Source: Georgenia satyanarayanai (GTDB lineage: Bacteria > Actinomycetota > Actinomycetes > Actinomycetales > Actinomycetaceae). From it: 64,000 nt of DNA. Positions 1 through 8,140 of this stretch are shown one piece after another. The DNA is taken from positions 1 through 64,000 of the forward strand of contig NZ_UETB01000011.1 of assembly GCF_900116375.1 (NCBI RefSeq). Reading direction: 5' to 3'. Numbering within the stretch: the stretch's first letter is position 1; each line of letters begins with the position of its first letter. The notes beneath the pieces were generated by a model, which saw only the letters and a list, made by a program, of their open reading frames with translations, had not been told where the DNA came from and made no database searches. A program made the position numbers and the translations under genes.

Positions 1-1
1 C

Positions 2-76
2 TCCACCATCGAGCGCGGCAAACGCCGCGACGACGACCTCGCCCACCGCTACCGCCAATGGCTCCTCGCCGCTTGA
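2..76 (+). CDS. 3' end of an unidentified gene (5' truncated)
   Basis: An open frame enters from the left edge and stops with TGA at 74-76. Its last 24 residues are charged, Arg/Asp-rich, and end in a short hydrophobic WLLAA tail. The stop is followed 26 nt later by a strong hairpin, which supports this frame being the end of a real gene. Too little is present to name a family, and I do not recognise it. Confidence 0.45.
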   Translation, partial: STIERGKRRDDDLAHRYRQWLLAA

Positions 77-102
77 CAGACCATAGGAGCATCATTCGAG
101 CC

Positions 103-134
103 CCGCCCCGGGACCGCCGACGGCCCCGGGGCGG
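103..134 (+). terminator. Hairpin terminator after the partial gene
   Basis: A 10-bp perfect GC stem (103-112 with 125-134) has a second small 3-bp stem inside its loop. It sits 26 nt after the stop of the truncated gene and 83 nt before the SDR start. There is no clear T-run, as is usual for actinobacterial intrinsic terminators. Confidence 0.5.
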
Positions 135-217
135 CGTCGGCCGTCCACCGGATGCGACCTCGCCGCCCCCTCCGCAGACTTGGACGGGCCACGTCAGACG
201 CAGCGAAGGAGACACCC

Positions 218-1138
218 ATGGCCTCCGAGGACGCCGACACCACCCGCACCGACCAGCTCACCTTCCAGAACCCCGTCACCCGCTACCCGGAGGTCACGCC
301 TCCGGAGCAGGAGCAGCCGGAGCCGGGCCTGCAGGCCGACATGACGCCGCAGCCGGACATCGGTGAGCACTCCTACCGCGGCACCGGCCGGCTGGTGGGG
401 CGCAAGGCCCTCGTCACCGGCGGTGACTCCGGCATCGGTGCGGCCGTGGCGGTCGCGTTCGCCCGCGAGGGCGCAGACGTCGCGATCAACTACCTCCCCG
501 ACGAGGAGGAGGACGCGCAGCACGTCGCCCGCATCATCACCGACAGCGGCCGCACCGCGGTCCTCATCCCCGGGGACCTCACCGAGGCGACCGTGTGCAG
601 CGACATCGTCGAGCGCACGGTCAGCGAGCTCGGTGGCCTCGACATCCTCGTCAACAACGCGGCCAAGCAGGTCGCCAACGAGAGTCTGGAGGAGACCCCG
701 GACGAGCAGATCGTGGAGACCTTCGAGGCCAACATCCTCGCGATGTTCCGGGTGACGAAGGCGGCGCTGCGACACCTGCAGCCCGGCTCCACGATCATCA
801 ACACGACCTCGGTCGTGGCCTACCAGCCGCCGCCGCCGCTCATCGACTACGCCTCGACGAAGGCGGCGATCAACACGTTCTCCAAGGGGCTGGCCCAGGA
901 GCTCGCCCCCAAGGGCATCCGCGTCAACGCGGTGGCGCCGGGGCCGATCTGGACGCCGCTGCAGCCCTCCCACGGCCAGCCGACCGAGGACCTGCCCGAG
1001 TTCGGCAAGAGCACACCGCTCGGCCGCGCCGGCCAGCCGACGGAGCTCGCTCCCGCCTACGTCTTCCTCGCCTCGGCGGAGTCGAGCTACGTCATCGGGG
1101 AGACGCTCGCCGTCACCGGCGGCATGCCGACCCCGTGA
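218..1138 (+). CDS. SDR family NAD(P)-dependent oxidoreductase (YghA/YhdF type)
   Basis: This 306-residue short-chain dehydrogenase has about 55 extra N-terminal residues rich in Pro and Glu before the Rossmann fold. That extension is typical of the YghA/YhdF group of general stress SDRs. The cofactor motif TGGDSGIG is at residues 67-74, the NNAA motif follows, and the catalytic triad reads Ser198, Tyr211 and Lys215 (YASTK). The ATG at 218 is preceded by GAAGGAGA at a good distance. An upstream in-frame ATG at 152 would add 22 Arg-rich residues with no ribosome site. Its TGA overlaps the GTG of the GH65 gene by 4 nt, so the two are probably co-translated. The substrate is unknown. Confidence 0.9.
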   Translation: MASEDADTTRTDQLTFQNPVTRYPEVTPPEQEQPEPGLQADMTPQPDIGEHSYRGTGRLVGRKALVTGGDSGIGAAVAVAFAREGADVAINYLPDEEEDAQHVARIITDSGRTAVLIPGDLTEATVCSDIVERTVSELGGLDILVNNAAKQVANESLEETPDEQIVETFEANILAMFRVTKAALRHLQPGSTIINTTSVVAYQPPPPLIDYASTKAAINTFSKGLAQELAPKGIRVNAVAPGPIWTPLQPSHGQPTEDLPEFGKSTPLGRAGQPTELAPAYVFLASAESSYVIGETLAVTGGMPTP

Positions 1139-3465
1139 CCGCGCCGCACCTCGAGGTCCACCCGTGGGAGGTCCGCGAACCGCGCGTGGACCCGGAGAGG
1201 TTCGGCGCCGCCGAGGCGCTGTTCAGCCTGTCCAACGGGTACCTCGGGGTGCGGGGCACGCTCGACGAGGCCGACCCGTGCGTCTCGCGGGCCTCCTTCC
1301 TCTCGGGGGTCTTCGAGACCCACCCCCTCGCCTACCCCGAGGGCGGCTACGGGCACCCGGAGGAGGGGCAGGCGATCGTCGCCGTCGCCGACGGCACCCC
1401 GCTGCGGCTCACCGTCGACGGCGCCGCGCTCGACGTCCGGGAGATCGAGCCCGAGGTGCACGAGCGCCGTCTCGACCTGCGCGCCGGCACCCTCGACCGC
1501 GTGCTGCGGTGGCGAGCGCCGTCGGGGACGACGCTCGAGCTGCGCACCCGCCGGCTCGTCTCCCTCACCGAGCGCTCAGTCCTCGCCGTCCGGTACGAGC
1601 TGCGTGCGCTGGACGGGCCGGCCCACGTCGTCGTGCGCTCCGAGCTCACCCTCGGGACGTGTCCTCCGGAGATCCACAGCGACGACCCCCGCGTCTCCGA
1701 GGCCCTCGAGCACCCGTTCGAGGTGCTCACGGCGCAGGCCGCCGAGCGCGGCGGGAGCCTCGCGCTGCGCACCCGCCGCACCGGGATCGGCGTCGCCGCG
1801 GCCGTGGAGCACGACGTCGACGGCGCCACGACGGTCGAGTCCGAGGCGGGCGAGGACCGGGTCGTCATGACGGTCGTCGCGGACCTCGCACCAGGCCGGG
1901 ACCTGCGGCTCACCAAGACCGTGGGGTACACGTGGGCCCACGACATGCCGGCCGACTCCCTCGTCGAGCGGGCGGTGGCCGCCGTCCGCGCCGGTGAGGA
2001 GCTGGGCTGGGACGGCCTGCTCACCGGGCAGCGCCGCGCCCTGGACGACTTCTGGGCCAGGGCCGACGTCGAGGTGGACGGGGACCCCGAGCTCCAGCAG
2101 GCGCTGCGGTACGACCTGTTCCAGCTGCACTGCTCCTCGGCGCGGATCTCCCACGCACCCGTGGGAGCCAAGGGCCTCACCGGCGCCGGCTACAACGGGC
2201 ACACCTTCTGGGACATCGAGGGCTTCGTGCTGCCGGTCCTCTCGCTGCTCGTGCCGGACGCCGCCGCGGAGGTGCTCCGCTGGCGCGCCTCCACGCTCGA
2301 CGCCGCCCGGCAGCGTGCGGCCGTCCTCGACTGGCAGGGTGCCACCTTCGCGTGGCGCACGATCGACGGTCACGAGACCTCCGCCTACTGGCCGGCGAGC
2401 ACCGCCGCCGTCCACGTCAACGCCGCGGTCTCGCGCGCGTTCTGGGTGCACTCCAACGTCACCGGGCGGTCGCTGGACGAGGTGGGCGGCCGGGAGGTGC
2501 TCGTCGAGACCGCGCGCCTGTGGATGTCGATCGGGCACGAGGGCGCCGACGGCGGCTGGCACCTCCTCGGGGTGACCGGACCGGACGAGTACACCGGCGT
2601 CGTCGACGACAACGTCTTCACCAACCTCATGGCCCGCCGCAACCTCATCCGCGCCGCCGAGGCCTGCGAGTCCGCCCCCGAGCGGGCGCGCGAGCTCGGC
2701 GTCACCGAGGAGGAGGTGCGCTCCTGGCGCGCCGCCGCCGATGCCGTGCACGTCCCGTGGGACGAGCACCGCGGCGTCCATCCGGCCAACGCGGGGTTCA
2801 CCACCTACCGGGAGTGGCGCTTCGCCGACAAGCGCGACTCCTACCCGGTGGAGAAGCACCACCACTACGCAAAGTTCTACCGCCGCCAGGTGGTCAAGCA
2901 GGCCGACCTCGAGCTGGCGCTGTGGTGGTGCCGCGAGGACTTCACCGACGAGGAGGCCGCCGCGGACCTCGAGTACTACGAGGCCCGCACGGTGCGCGAC
3001 TCCTCGCTGTCCGCGTCCGCCCAGGCCGTCGCCTGCGCGGTGGCCGAGCACCCGGACCTCGCCCTGAGCTACCTGCGCGAGGCCGCCCTCGTGGACCTCC
3101 GGGACATCCAGGAGGACACCGCCGAGGGCCTCCACCTGGCCTCGATGGGCGGCTCGTGGCTCGCGCTCGCCGCCGGCCTCGGTGGCCTGCGTGAGATCGG
3201 GGAGGAGCTCGAGCTCGCCCCGCTCCTGCCAGCGCGCCTGACCCGCACCTGCTTCCACGTCACCTGGCGCGGGTCGCTCCTGCGGGTGGAGACGACGACG
3301 GGCGGCACCACCCTCAGCGTCCTGGACGGTCCCGCGCCGGTCGCCGTCGTCGTCGACGGCGTGCGGCACGAGGTCGGGGGGAAGCCGGTGACGGTCCCGC
3401 TGCGCGACCCCGCCCCGCTGCGCACCGAACCCACCCAGCCCGAGGGCCGCGCACCGGGCGTCTGA
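1135..3465 (+). CDS. Glycoside hydrolase family 65 protein (trehalose/kojibiose/maltose phosphorylase-like)
   Basis: This 776-residue protein matches the GH65 layout: an N-terminal beta-sandwich (SNGYLGVRG near residue 30), a helical linker, an (alpha/alpha)6 barrel and a small C-terminal domain. The general-acid motif GPDEY places the catalytic Glu at residue 485, close to its position in Lactobacillus maltose phosphorylase. The VVKQADL segment corresponds to the phosphate-site region of the phosphorylases. It likely splits an alpha-linked disaccharide, using phosphate or water. The GTG start at 1135 overlaps the SDR stop, and reading further upstream would run inside the SDR gene. No beta-phosphoglucomutase, the usual partner, is adjacent, so substrate and reaction remain open. 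Confidence 0.88.
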   Translation: MTAPHLEVHPWEVREPRVDPERFGAAEALFSLSNGYLGVRGTLDEADPCVSRASFLSGVFETHPLAYPEGGYGHPEEGQAIVAVADGTPLRLTVDGAALDVREIEPEVHERRLDLRAGTLDRVLRWRAPSGTTLELRTRRLVSLTERSVLAVRYELRALDGPAHVVVRSELTLGTCPPEIHSDDPRVSEALEHPFEVLTAQAAERGGSLALRTRRTGIGVAAAVEHDVDGATTVESEAGEDRVVMTVVADLAPGRDLRLTKTVGYTWAHDMPADSLVERAVAAVRAGEELGWDGLLTGQRRALDDFWARADVEVDGDPELQQALRYDLFQLHCSSARISHAPVGAKGLTGAGYNGHTFWDIEGFVLPVLSLLVPDAAAEVLRWRASTLDAARQRAAVLDWQGATFAWRTIDGHETSAYWPASTAAVHVNAAVSRAFWVHSNVTGRSLDEVGGREVLVETARLWMSIGHEGADGGWHLLGVTGPDEYTGVVDDNVFTNLMARRNLIRAAEACESAPERARELGVTEEEVRSWRAAADAVHVPWDEHRGVHPANAGFTTYREWRFADKRDSYPVEKHHHYAKFYRRQVVKQADLELALWWCREDFTDEEAAADLEYYEARTVRDSSLSASAQAVACAVAEHPDLALSYLREAALVDLRDIQEDTAEGLHLASMGGSWLALAAGLGGLREIGEELELAPLLPARLTRTCFHVTWRGSLLRVETTTGGTTLSVLDGPAPVAVVVDGVRHEVGGKPVTVPLRDPAPLRTEPTQPEGRAPGV

Positions 3466-3489
3466 GCCCGGGGCGATACTGGCGGGGAC

Positions 3490-4695
3490 ATGTCCCCACA
3501 GACCTCACCTCGCCCCGCCCTGCCCCGCGAGATCTGGGTGCTCGCGGGCGCCGCCCTCCTCATCGCCCTCGGCTACGGCCTCGTCGCTCCGGTCCTGCCG
3601 CAGTTCGCGCGCTCGTTCGACGTGTCCGTCGCGGCCGCCTCCTTCGTCGTCTCCGCCTTCTCGCTGTGCCGGCTGCTCTTCGCGCCGGCGGGCGGCGCCC
3701 TCATCGCCCGTCTCGGGGAGCGGCGCATCTACCTCTCGGGGCTGCTCGTCGTCGCGCTCTCCAGCGTGGCGACCGCGTTGGCGCAGGACTACGTCCAGCT
3801 GCTCATCTTCCGCGGGCTCGGCGGCATCGGGTCGACCATGTTCACCGTCTCGGCGATGGGCCTCATCGTCCGGCTCGCCCCGCCGACGGCGCGCGGGCGC
3901 GCGTCCTCGCTGTACGCGACGGCCTTCCTCCTCGGCAACATCGGCGGCCCGGTGGTCGGCGGGCTCCTCGCCGAGCTCGGGCTGCGGGTGCCCTTCGTGG
4001 TGTACGCCGTCGCGCTCGTCCTCGCCGCCGGGGTCGTGTGGCGGCTGCTGCCCGAGACGGGCGCGCGGGGCGCGGCCAGGACCGGCGACGCGCCGGCGCA
4101 GCCGCCGATGCTCTTCGGGGAGGCGCTGCGCGACAGCGCCTTCCGGGCCGCGCTCGTGTCGGGCTTCGCCAACGGCTGGTCGAACTTCGGGGTGCGCGTC
4201 GCGCTGCTGCCGCTCTTCGCGGCGGCGGCGCTGGACGCCGGCCCGTGGGCAGCCGGCGCGGCGCTGGCCGTCTTCGCGGTCGGCAACGCCCTGGCGCTCA
4301 ACGTCGCCGGCCGCCAGGCCGATGTCAGAGGCCGCCGTCCGCTCGTCATGGCCGGCCTCGTCGTCAACGGCGTCTTCACCGCCGTCCTCGGGCTGTCGGG
4401 AAACATCGTCGTCGTGCTCGTCGTCTCCGCACTCGCGGGTGTCGGCGCCGGCCTGCTCAACCCGGCCCAGCAGGCCACGGTGGCCGACGTCGTCGGCAAC
4501 GAGCGCAGCGGCGGGAAGGTGCTTGCCGGCTTCCAGATGGCCCAGGACGCCGGGGCGATCCTCGGTCCGGTGCTCGCCGGCGCGCTCGCGGACCGCTTCG
4601 GCTACGACGTCGCGTTCGCGGTCTCGGGCGCCATCACGCTCCTCGCCGGGCTCGCCTGGCTCGGCGCGCGCGAGACGCTCGCCGGACGGCGGTAG
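3490..4695 (+). CDS. MFS transporter (drug/sugar exporter type)
   Basis: This 401-residue protein has about twelve hydrophobic segments. A loop-2 motif resembling GGALIARLGERR follows helix 2, and LADRFG-like repeats occur in the second half, as in the major facilitator superfamily. The central loop (about residues 195-215) is short and polar. It resembles DHA1/SetA-like single-gene exporters. It begins 24 nt after the GH65 stop and a GATACT hexamer lies 9 nt before its ATG, so it could be co-transcribed or start from its own promoter. The substrate cannot be told from sequence. Confidence 0.85.
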   Translation: MSPQTSPRPALPREIWVLAGAALLIALGYGLVAPVLPQFARSFDVSVAAASFVVSAFSLCRLLFAPAGGALIARLGERRIYLSGLLVVALSSVATALAQDYVQLLIFRGLGGIGSTMFTVSAMGLIVRLAPPTARGRASSLYATAFLLGNIGGPVVGGLLAELGLRVPFVVYAVALVLAAGVVWRLLPETGARGAARTGDAPAQPPMLFGEALRDSAFRAALVSGFANGWSNFGVRVALLPLFAAAALDAGPWAAGAALAVFAVGNALALNVAGRQADVRGRRPLVMAGLVVNGVFTAVLGLSGNIVVVLVVSALAGVGAGLLNPAQQATVADVVGNERSGGKVLAGFQMAQDAGAILGPVLAGALADRFGYDVAFAVSGAITLLAGLAWLGARETLAGRR

Positions 4696-4704
4696 GTCCC
4701 GGCG

Positions 4705-5427
4705 TCAGCCCTTGCCGGACGATCCGCGGCTCACGGCGGTGACGATCTCCTGGGCGACGGTGCGGAGCTTGACGTTGCGGTGCTGCGAGGCGGTCCGCAG
4801 GATCGCGAAGGCCTCCTCGGCGTCGCAGCGGTTCTGCCCCATGACGACGCCGATGGCCTGGTCGATGACCGCCCGGGAGGTCAGCGCCGCCTGAAGCTGG
4901 GCGCTGAGCTCCGCGTGCCGGGCGAGCCGCACCGCCATGGTCAGCGCGCGCGACGCCTCGTCGGCGAAGCGCCGCCCCACCTCGAGCTGCTGAGCCCCGA
5001 AGGCATGAGTGTGGTTGGCGTAGAGGTTGAGGGCGCCCACCGCATCCTCCCCGCCGTGCAGCGGCAGCGACAGCGCCGACCGCACCCCCAGGGCGAGAGC
5101 GTGCGCGCGGTAGTCGCCGAACCGCTCGTCCTGCGCGAGGTCCTCGATGACGAGCACCTCGCCGGTCCGCATCGAGGCCAGGCACGGTCCCTCGTCGTGG
5201 CCGTACTGGACCTCGTCGTAGCGGGCCGCGTCCGCGTCGCTGCTGGCCACCGTCATCGGGTGACCGTCGCGCGCGAGGGTGATGCCGGCGGAGACCTCGG
5301 CCGGGATCGTGGCGGCGGCGACGTCGACGAGCTGCTTGAGGAAGTTCTCCACGTCCTCGGTGGCGAGCAGGAGGTCCTGCAGGCTGTCGGCGATGTTCTG
5401 GCGGGCGGACACGTCGGTCACGGCCAT
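4705..5427 (-). CDS. GAF and ANTAR domain-containing antiterminator
   Basis: The first ~165 residues form a GAF sensor domain (HDEGPCLASMRTGEVLVIEDL and SALSLPL are typical of actinobacterial GAF-ANTAR proteins). The C-terminal ~60 residues form an ANTAR RNA-binding domain (SRAVIDQAIGVVMGQ and AEEAFAILRTASQ). ANTAR proteins bind paired hexaloop hairpins in nascent RNA and prevent termination. Actinobacteria often have several GAF-ANTAR proteins of unknown target. I chose the ATG at 5427 (240 residues); a GTG at 5460 would add 11 residues, and neither has a strong ribosome site. It is divergent from the STAS gene at 5689. Whether they act together is inference. Confidence 0.88.
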   Translation of the reverse strand: MAVTDVSARQNIADSLQDLLLATEDVENFLKQLVDVAAATIPAEVSAGITLARDGHPMTVASSDADAARYDEVQYGHDEGPCLASMRTGEVLVIEDLAQDERFGDYRAHALALGVRSALSLPLHGGEDAVGALNLYANHTHAFGAQQLEVGRRFADEASRALTMAVRLARHAELSAQLQAALTSRAVIDQAIGVVMGQNRCDAEEAFAILRTASQHRNVKLRTVAQEIVTAVSRGSSGKG

Positions 5428-5688
5428 CACTGGGCAATCTCGGGAGACAGAGTCCCGCACTCACGTACAGCGAAGGCGGCACACCGCGACGTGGCGTGCT
5501 CGAAGGGTCTCCGACCCTGCCATCGTCGCACGGATGGGACGCGCGCGGCGGGGATCGCAGGGTGGACGGCGCCGGGCTCCGGCCCTACGCTGGGCCGTGG
5601 TTAGGACCATAGCCACAGCGCAGCGCTGCCACGGGTACGGTCGACCTCCCGTGGGCCCCTCGTCGTCGCCCTGCCGGAGGTCCTCACC

Positions 5689-6051
5689 GTGGCACTCGAT
5701 CCTCGCGGACTCCCGCGCGCCGATGGACCCGCCCTCGACGTCCGTCCCATGAGCGACCCCGCGGACGCGGAGGTGCGCCTCGCCGTCGTCGGCGAGATCG
5801 ACCTCTCGACGGTCCCGGTCCTCGAGGCGGCTCTGAGCCCGCTCATCGCCGAGGGCGCGACCCGAATCGCCCTGGACCTCAGCGGGGTGACCTTCTGCGA
5901 CGTGTCCGGGCTCAACCGGCTGCTGGCCACGCGCAGGACGCTGGACGGCCTCGGTAGCGAGCTCGTGCTCCACGGTCCCTGCCCCTCACTGCAGCTCCTC
6001 CTCGACGTCCTCGACCCGGCTCTCGAGCTGGCGCCACCGCTGACGCACTGA
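5689..6051 (+). CDS. STAS domain anti-sigma factor antagonist
   Basis: A 120-residue SpoIIAA/RsbV-like protein. The STAS fold shows GEIDLSTVP, then a DLSGVTF strand followed by DVSGL with the phosphorylatable Ser73. In partner switching the unphosphorylated antagonist binds an anti-sigma kinase and frees the sigma factor. The GTG start at 5689 has GGAGG 8 nt upstream. The next gene (6151) is an RsbW-like ATPase, its natural partner. No sigma factor is nearby. Confidence 0.85.
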   Translation: MALDPRGLPRADGPALDVRPMSDPADAEVRLAVVGEIDLSTVPVLEAALSPLIAEGATRIALDLSGVTFCDVSGLNRLLATRRTLDGLGSELVLHGPCPSLQLLLDVLDPALELAPPLTH

Positions 6052-6150
6052 CCTGCGGCGCGCGGGGACGGCGTCCCTGACGTAGCGTGTCGCGGGCACG
6101 GCCCGGCCGGCGGACGCCGGACCGATGACCGCCTCAGACAAGGGGTGCAC

Positions 6151-6588
6151 ATGGCCGACCCCCACGGCCCGCGCCCGACGGCGACCCCGCCAGCGGACGC
6201 GGGTCCCTCACTTGGATCCTGGACGCTCACGGACGCCCGGGAGCTCGGTGTACTGCGACGCTCGGCCACCGCGGCGCTGCACCCGGCACCGCGTGAGGAG
6301 GCGGCGCAGCGGCTCCTGCTGGTCCTCTCCGAGCTGGCCACCAACGCCCTGAAGTACGGGTCCCAGCCGGTCACCGTGTCCCTCCACGCCGCGAACGGGG
6401 GCTGGCTCCTCGACGTGAGGGACGGGAACTGGCGCACCCCGCCGGGGCACCGCGCACGCGACGACGGGCGCCCCGGCGGCTACGGCCTGCGCATCCTCGA
6501 CACCGTGACCACCGCCTGGGGGTGGTACCCCGGCCCGGACGACGGCGTCAAGCACGTGTGGGCCGTCGTGCCGGCGGCGGGCGCGTGA
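6151..6588 (+). CDS. ATP-binding anti-sigma regulatory factor (RsbW-like, HATPase_c_2)
   Basis: A 145-residue stand-alone GHKL ATPase of the HATPase_c_2 family. The N-box reads SELATNALKYG, the G1 box LDVRDGN and the G2 box GYGLRILDTV. Such proteins are serine kinases of STAS antagonists and sequester sigma factors. The ATG at 6151 lies 5 nt after AAGGGG; a GTG at 6145 is possible but overlaps that site. It follows the STAS gene by about 100 nt. The C-terminal GVKHVWAVVP strand is typical of the Streptomyces-type family, many of whose members have no known sigma factor. Confidence 0.83.
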   Translation: MADPHGPRPTATPPADAGPSLGSWTLTDARELGVLRRSATAALHPAPREEAAQRLLLVLSELATNALKYGSQPVTVSLHAANGGWLLDVRDGNWRTPPGHRARDDGRPGGYGLRILDTVTTAWGWYPGPDDGVKHVWAVVPAAGA

Positions 6589-6654
6589 CCGAGAGCGCTG
6601 ACGACAGCCGGTAGCGCGCGCTACCCTCCGTGCCACCACGGAGAGGAGTCACCG

Positions 6655-7146
6655 ATGAGGGAGACCGCCGACGAGGTCGCCGCGATGCAGGCGCTCATGG
6701 ACGCGTCCTACGCCCGTAGCACGAGCCACCTGCGGGAGATCGTCAGCGGGCCACGCCGGCTCACCGCCGAGCAGGTGCTCGCCGAGCTCGTCGGGATGAA
6801 GGTGCTCACTCTCGCCACCGTGACGGCGGCCGGGGAGCCGCGGCTGAGCGCCGTCGACGGCCACCTCCTCCACGGCAGCTGGACCTTCGGGACGGACGGC
6901 CGTGCCGCGAAGGCCACGCACCTGGCGGCACGACCCGCGGTCAGTGCCGCGCACGTGGACGGGGAACGGCTCGGCGTCTTCTGCCACGGCCGCGCGGTCC
7001 GCCTGACGCCGGCCGACCCGCTGTGGACGGAGACCATCGAGCACTGGACCGCCCACTACGGCCCCGACCCGACAACGTGGGGCGCCGACGTGCGGATGTT
7101 CCGGGTGGAGCCGACGTGGCTCGTCGGCTACGGGACCGTGGCGTAG
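6655..7146 (+). CDS. Pyridoxamine 5'-phosphate oxidase-family (FMN/F420-binding split barrel) protein
   Basis: This 163-residue protein shows a split-barrel pattern: VLTLATVTAAGEPRLSAVDGHLLHGSW-like strands, then GTDGRAAKATHLAARP, then the paired strands GVFCHGRAVRL. The family includes PNPOx, F420-dependent reductases and haem-utilisation proteins. A helical N-terminus of about 45 residues precedes the barrel. The ribosome site GGAGAGGAG lies just before ATG 6655. No pathway context is visible, so cofactor and substrate are unknown. Confidence 0.75.
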   Translation: MRETADEVAAMQALMDASYARSTSHLREIVSGPRRLTAEQVLAELVGMKVLTLATVTAAGEPRLSAVDGHLLHGSWTFGTDGRAAKATHLAARPAVSAAHVDGERLGVFCHGRAVRLTPADPLWTETIEHWTAHYGPDPTTWGADVRMFRVEPTWLVGYGTVA

Positions 7147-7150
7147 GCCC

Positions 7151-7507
7151 TCACACGTGGTCGGCGGCGGCCACGCAGAACTGGTTGCCCTGCGGGTCGG
7201 CCAGCGTCACCCAGCGAAAGCTCTCGTCGCCTCGCCGCGCCACGAGGGTGGCTCCGGCCCCGAGCAACCGGTCCACCTCGGCGTCGAGGTCCTCGGCGGT
7301 GAGGTCGAGGTGGATGCGGTTCTTCCCCGGGGTGGGGTCCTCGATCTTCTGGAAAGCCAGCAGCACCGGCAGCGAGCCGCCCGCCACCATGACGAACCAG
7401 CCGTCGTTGCGCTCGACCACCTCACCGCCGGTCTGCTCCGCCCACCAGGTGGCCAGGGAGTCGGCGTCGGTCGTGTCGAAGGTCACCATGCTCAGGGTCA
7501 TCGCCAT
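7151..7507 (-). CDS. VOC family protein (glyoxalase/bleomycin-resistance fold)
   Basis: About 118 residues with one VOC module repeated as two beta-alpha-beta-beta-beta halves: VTFDTTDADSLATWW at the start, then RIHLDLTAEDLDAEVDRLL, and the closing strand WVTLADPQGNQFCV typical of the PF18029 (Glyoxalase_6) group. I chose the ATG at 7507; a start at 7561 would add 18 Gly/Pro-rich residues without a ribosome site. It converges on the PNPOx-like gene, 4 nt away. The substrate is unknown. Confidence 0.8.
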   Translation of the reverse strand: MAMTLSMVTFDTTDADSLATWWAEQTGGEVVERNDGWFVMVAGGSLPVLLAFQKIEDPTPGKNRIHLDLTAEDLDAEVDRLLGAGATLVARRGDESFRWVTLADPQGNQFCVAAADHV

Positions 7508-7597
7508 ACCGGGACCGTAGTGCGGCGGCCCGGGTCCGTCAGCCCCCGTGGCACCGTTCACCGGATGACCACGGGGTGACGGGTCTACTGTGCGGCC

Positions 7598-8140
7598 ATG
7601 ACGACGACGGCGGAGAGCCGCGACCCCGTGCGCTCAGGGCGGGCACGGCGACGTCTCCTCGTCGTGCTGCCGGTGGTCGCGCTCGTCCTCGGTGCCGCGC
7701 TGTGGTGGTGGAGCCACCCGCGGGCGTTCCTGGGGCCGGGCAACAGCATGTCCATGCTGGGTGAGCCCGGGCGCTCGGTGTTCATGGGGCTCGACCACGC
7801 TCCCCAGGACTCCCGGGTCGACCTCGTCGACGTGCGCCCCAGGGTCGTCTCCGACGACACCTCGGCCCAGGTGACGGTCCACGTCTGCCGTATCGCCGAC
7901 CCCCACCTGGCGGTGGGCAACGCCTACGACCACGTCGACGACATCTGCGCGTCGCTGCGCGAGCCCACCGGCCCGCTCGAGCCACTCGACCAGATCGTCG
8001 TCGAGGTCGTCCCGCAGCGGGAGGGTGAGATCGTCATCGACGGGCTCGACGTTTTCTACCGCACGGGTGCGCAGCGGGGGACGCAGTGGTCGGGGATGCA
8101 CGCTACCGTCGAGGTCGGGCCTCCCGGGACGACGCCGTGA
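7598..8140 (+). CDS. Membrane-anchored hypothetical protein, first of a tandem pair
   Basis: 180 residues: a short cytoplasmic Arg-rich tail, one transmembrane helix (about residues 20-37, ending in ALWWWSHPRAF) and an extracytoplasmic beta-rich domain with Cys residues (VCRIADP and DDICASLREP). I do not recognise a named family. The next gene is a paralogue starting in its stop codon (GTGA). A TACTGT hexamer lies 6 nt before the ATG and no ribosome site is present, suggesting a leaderless transcript. Confidence 0.7.
   Translation: MTTTAESRDPVRSGRARRRLLVVLPVVALVLGAALWWWSHPRAFLGPGNSMSMLGEPGRSVFMGLDHAPQDSRVDLVDVRPRVVSDDTSAQVTVHVCRIADPHLAVGNAYDHVDDICASLREPTGPLEPLDQIVVEVVPQREGEIVIDGLDVFYRTGAQRGTQWSGMHATVEVGPPGTTP

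Noticed and set aside
152-217. Extended N-terminus of the SDR from ATG 152
   Set aside because: The added residues are Arg/Pro-rich, no ribosome site precedes 152, and GAAGGAGA lies just before ATG 218.
1576-3369. A 597-residue open frame antisense to the GH65 gene
   Set aside because: It is Gly/Ala/Arg/Val-rich without recognisable motifs and mirrors the high-GC third-position bias of the real gene. The GH65 frame has a catalytic motif, a start overlap and family-wide similarity.
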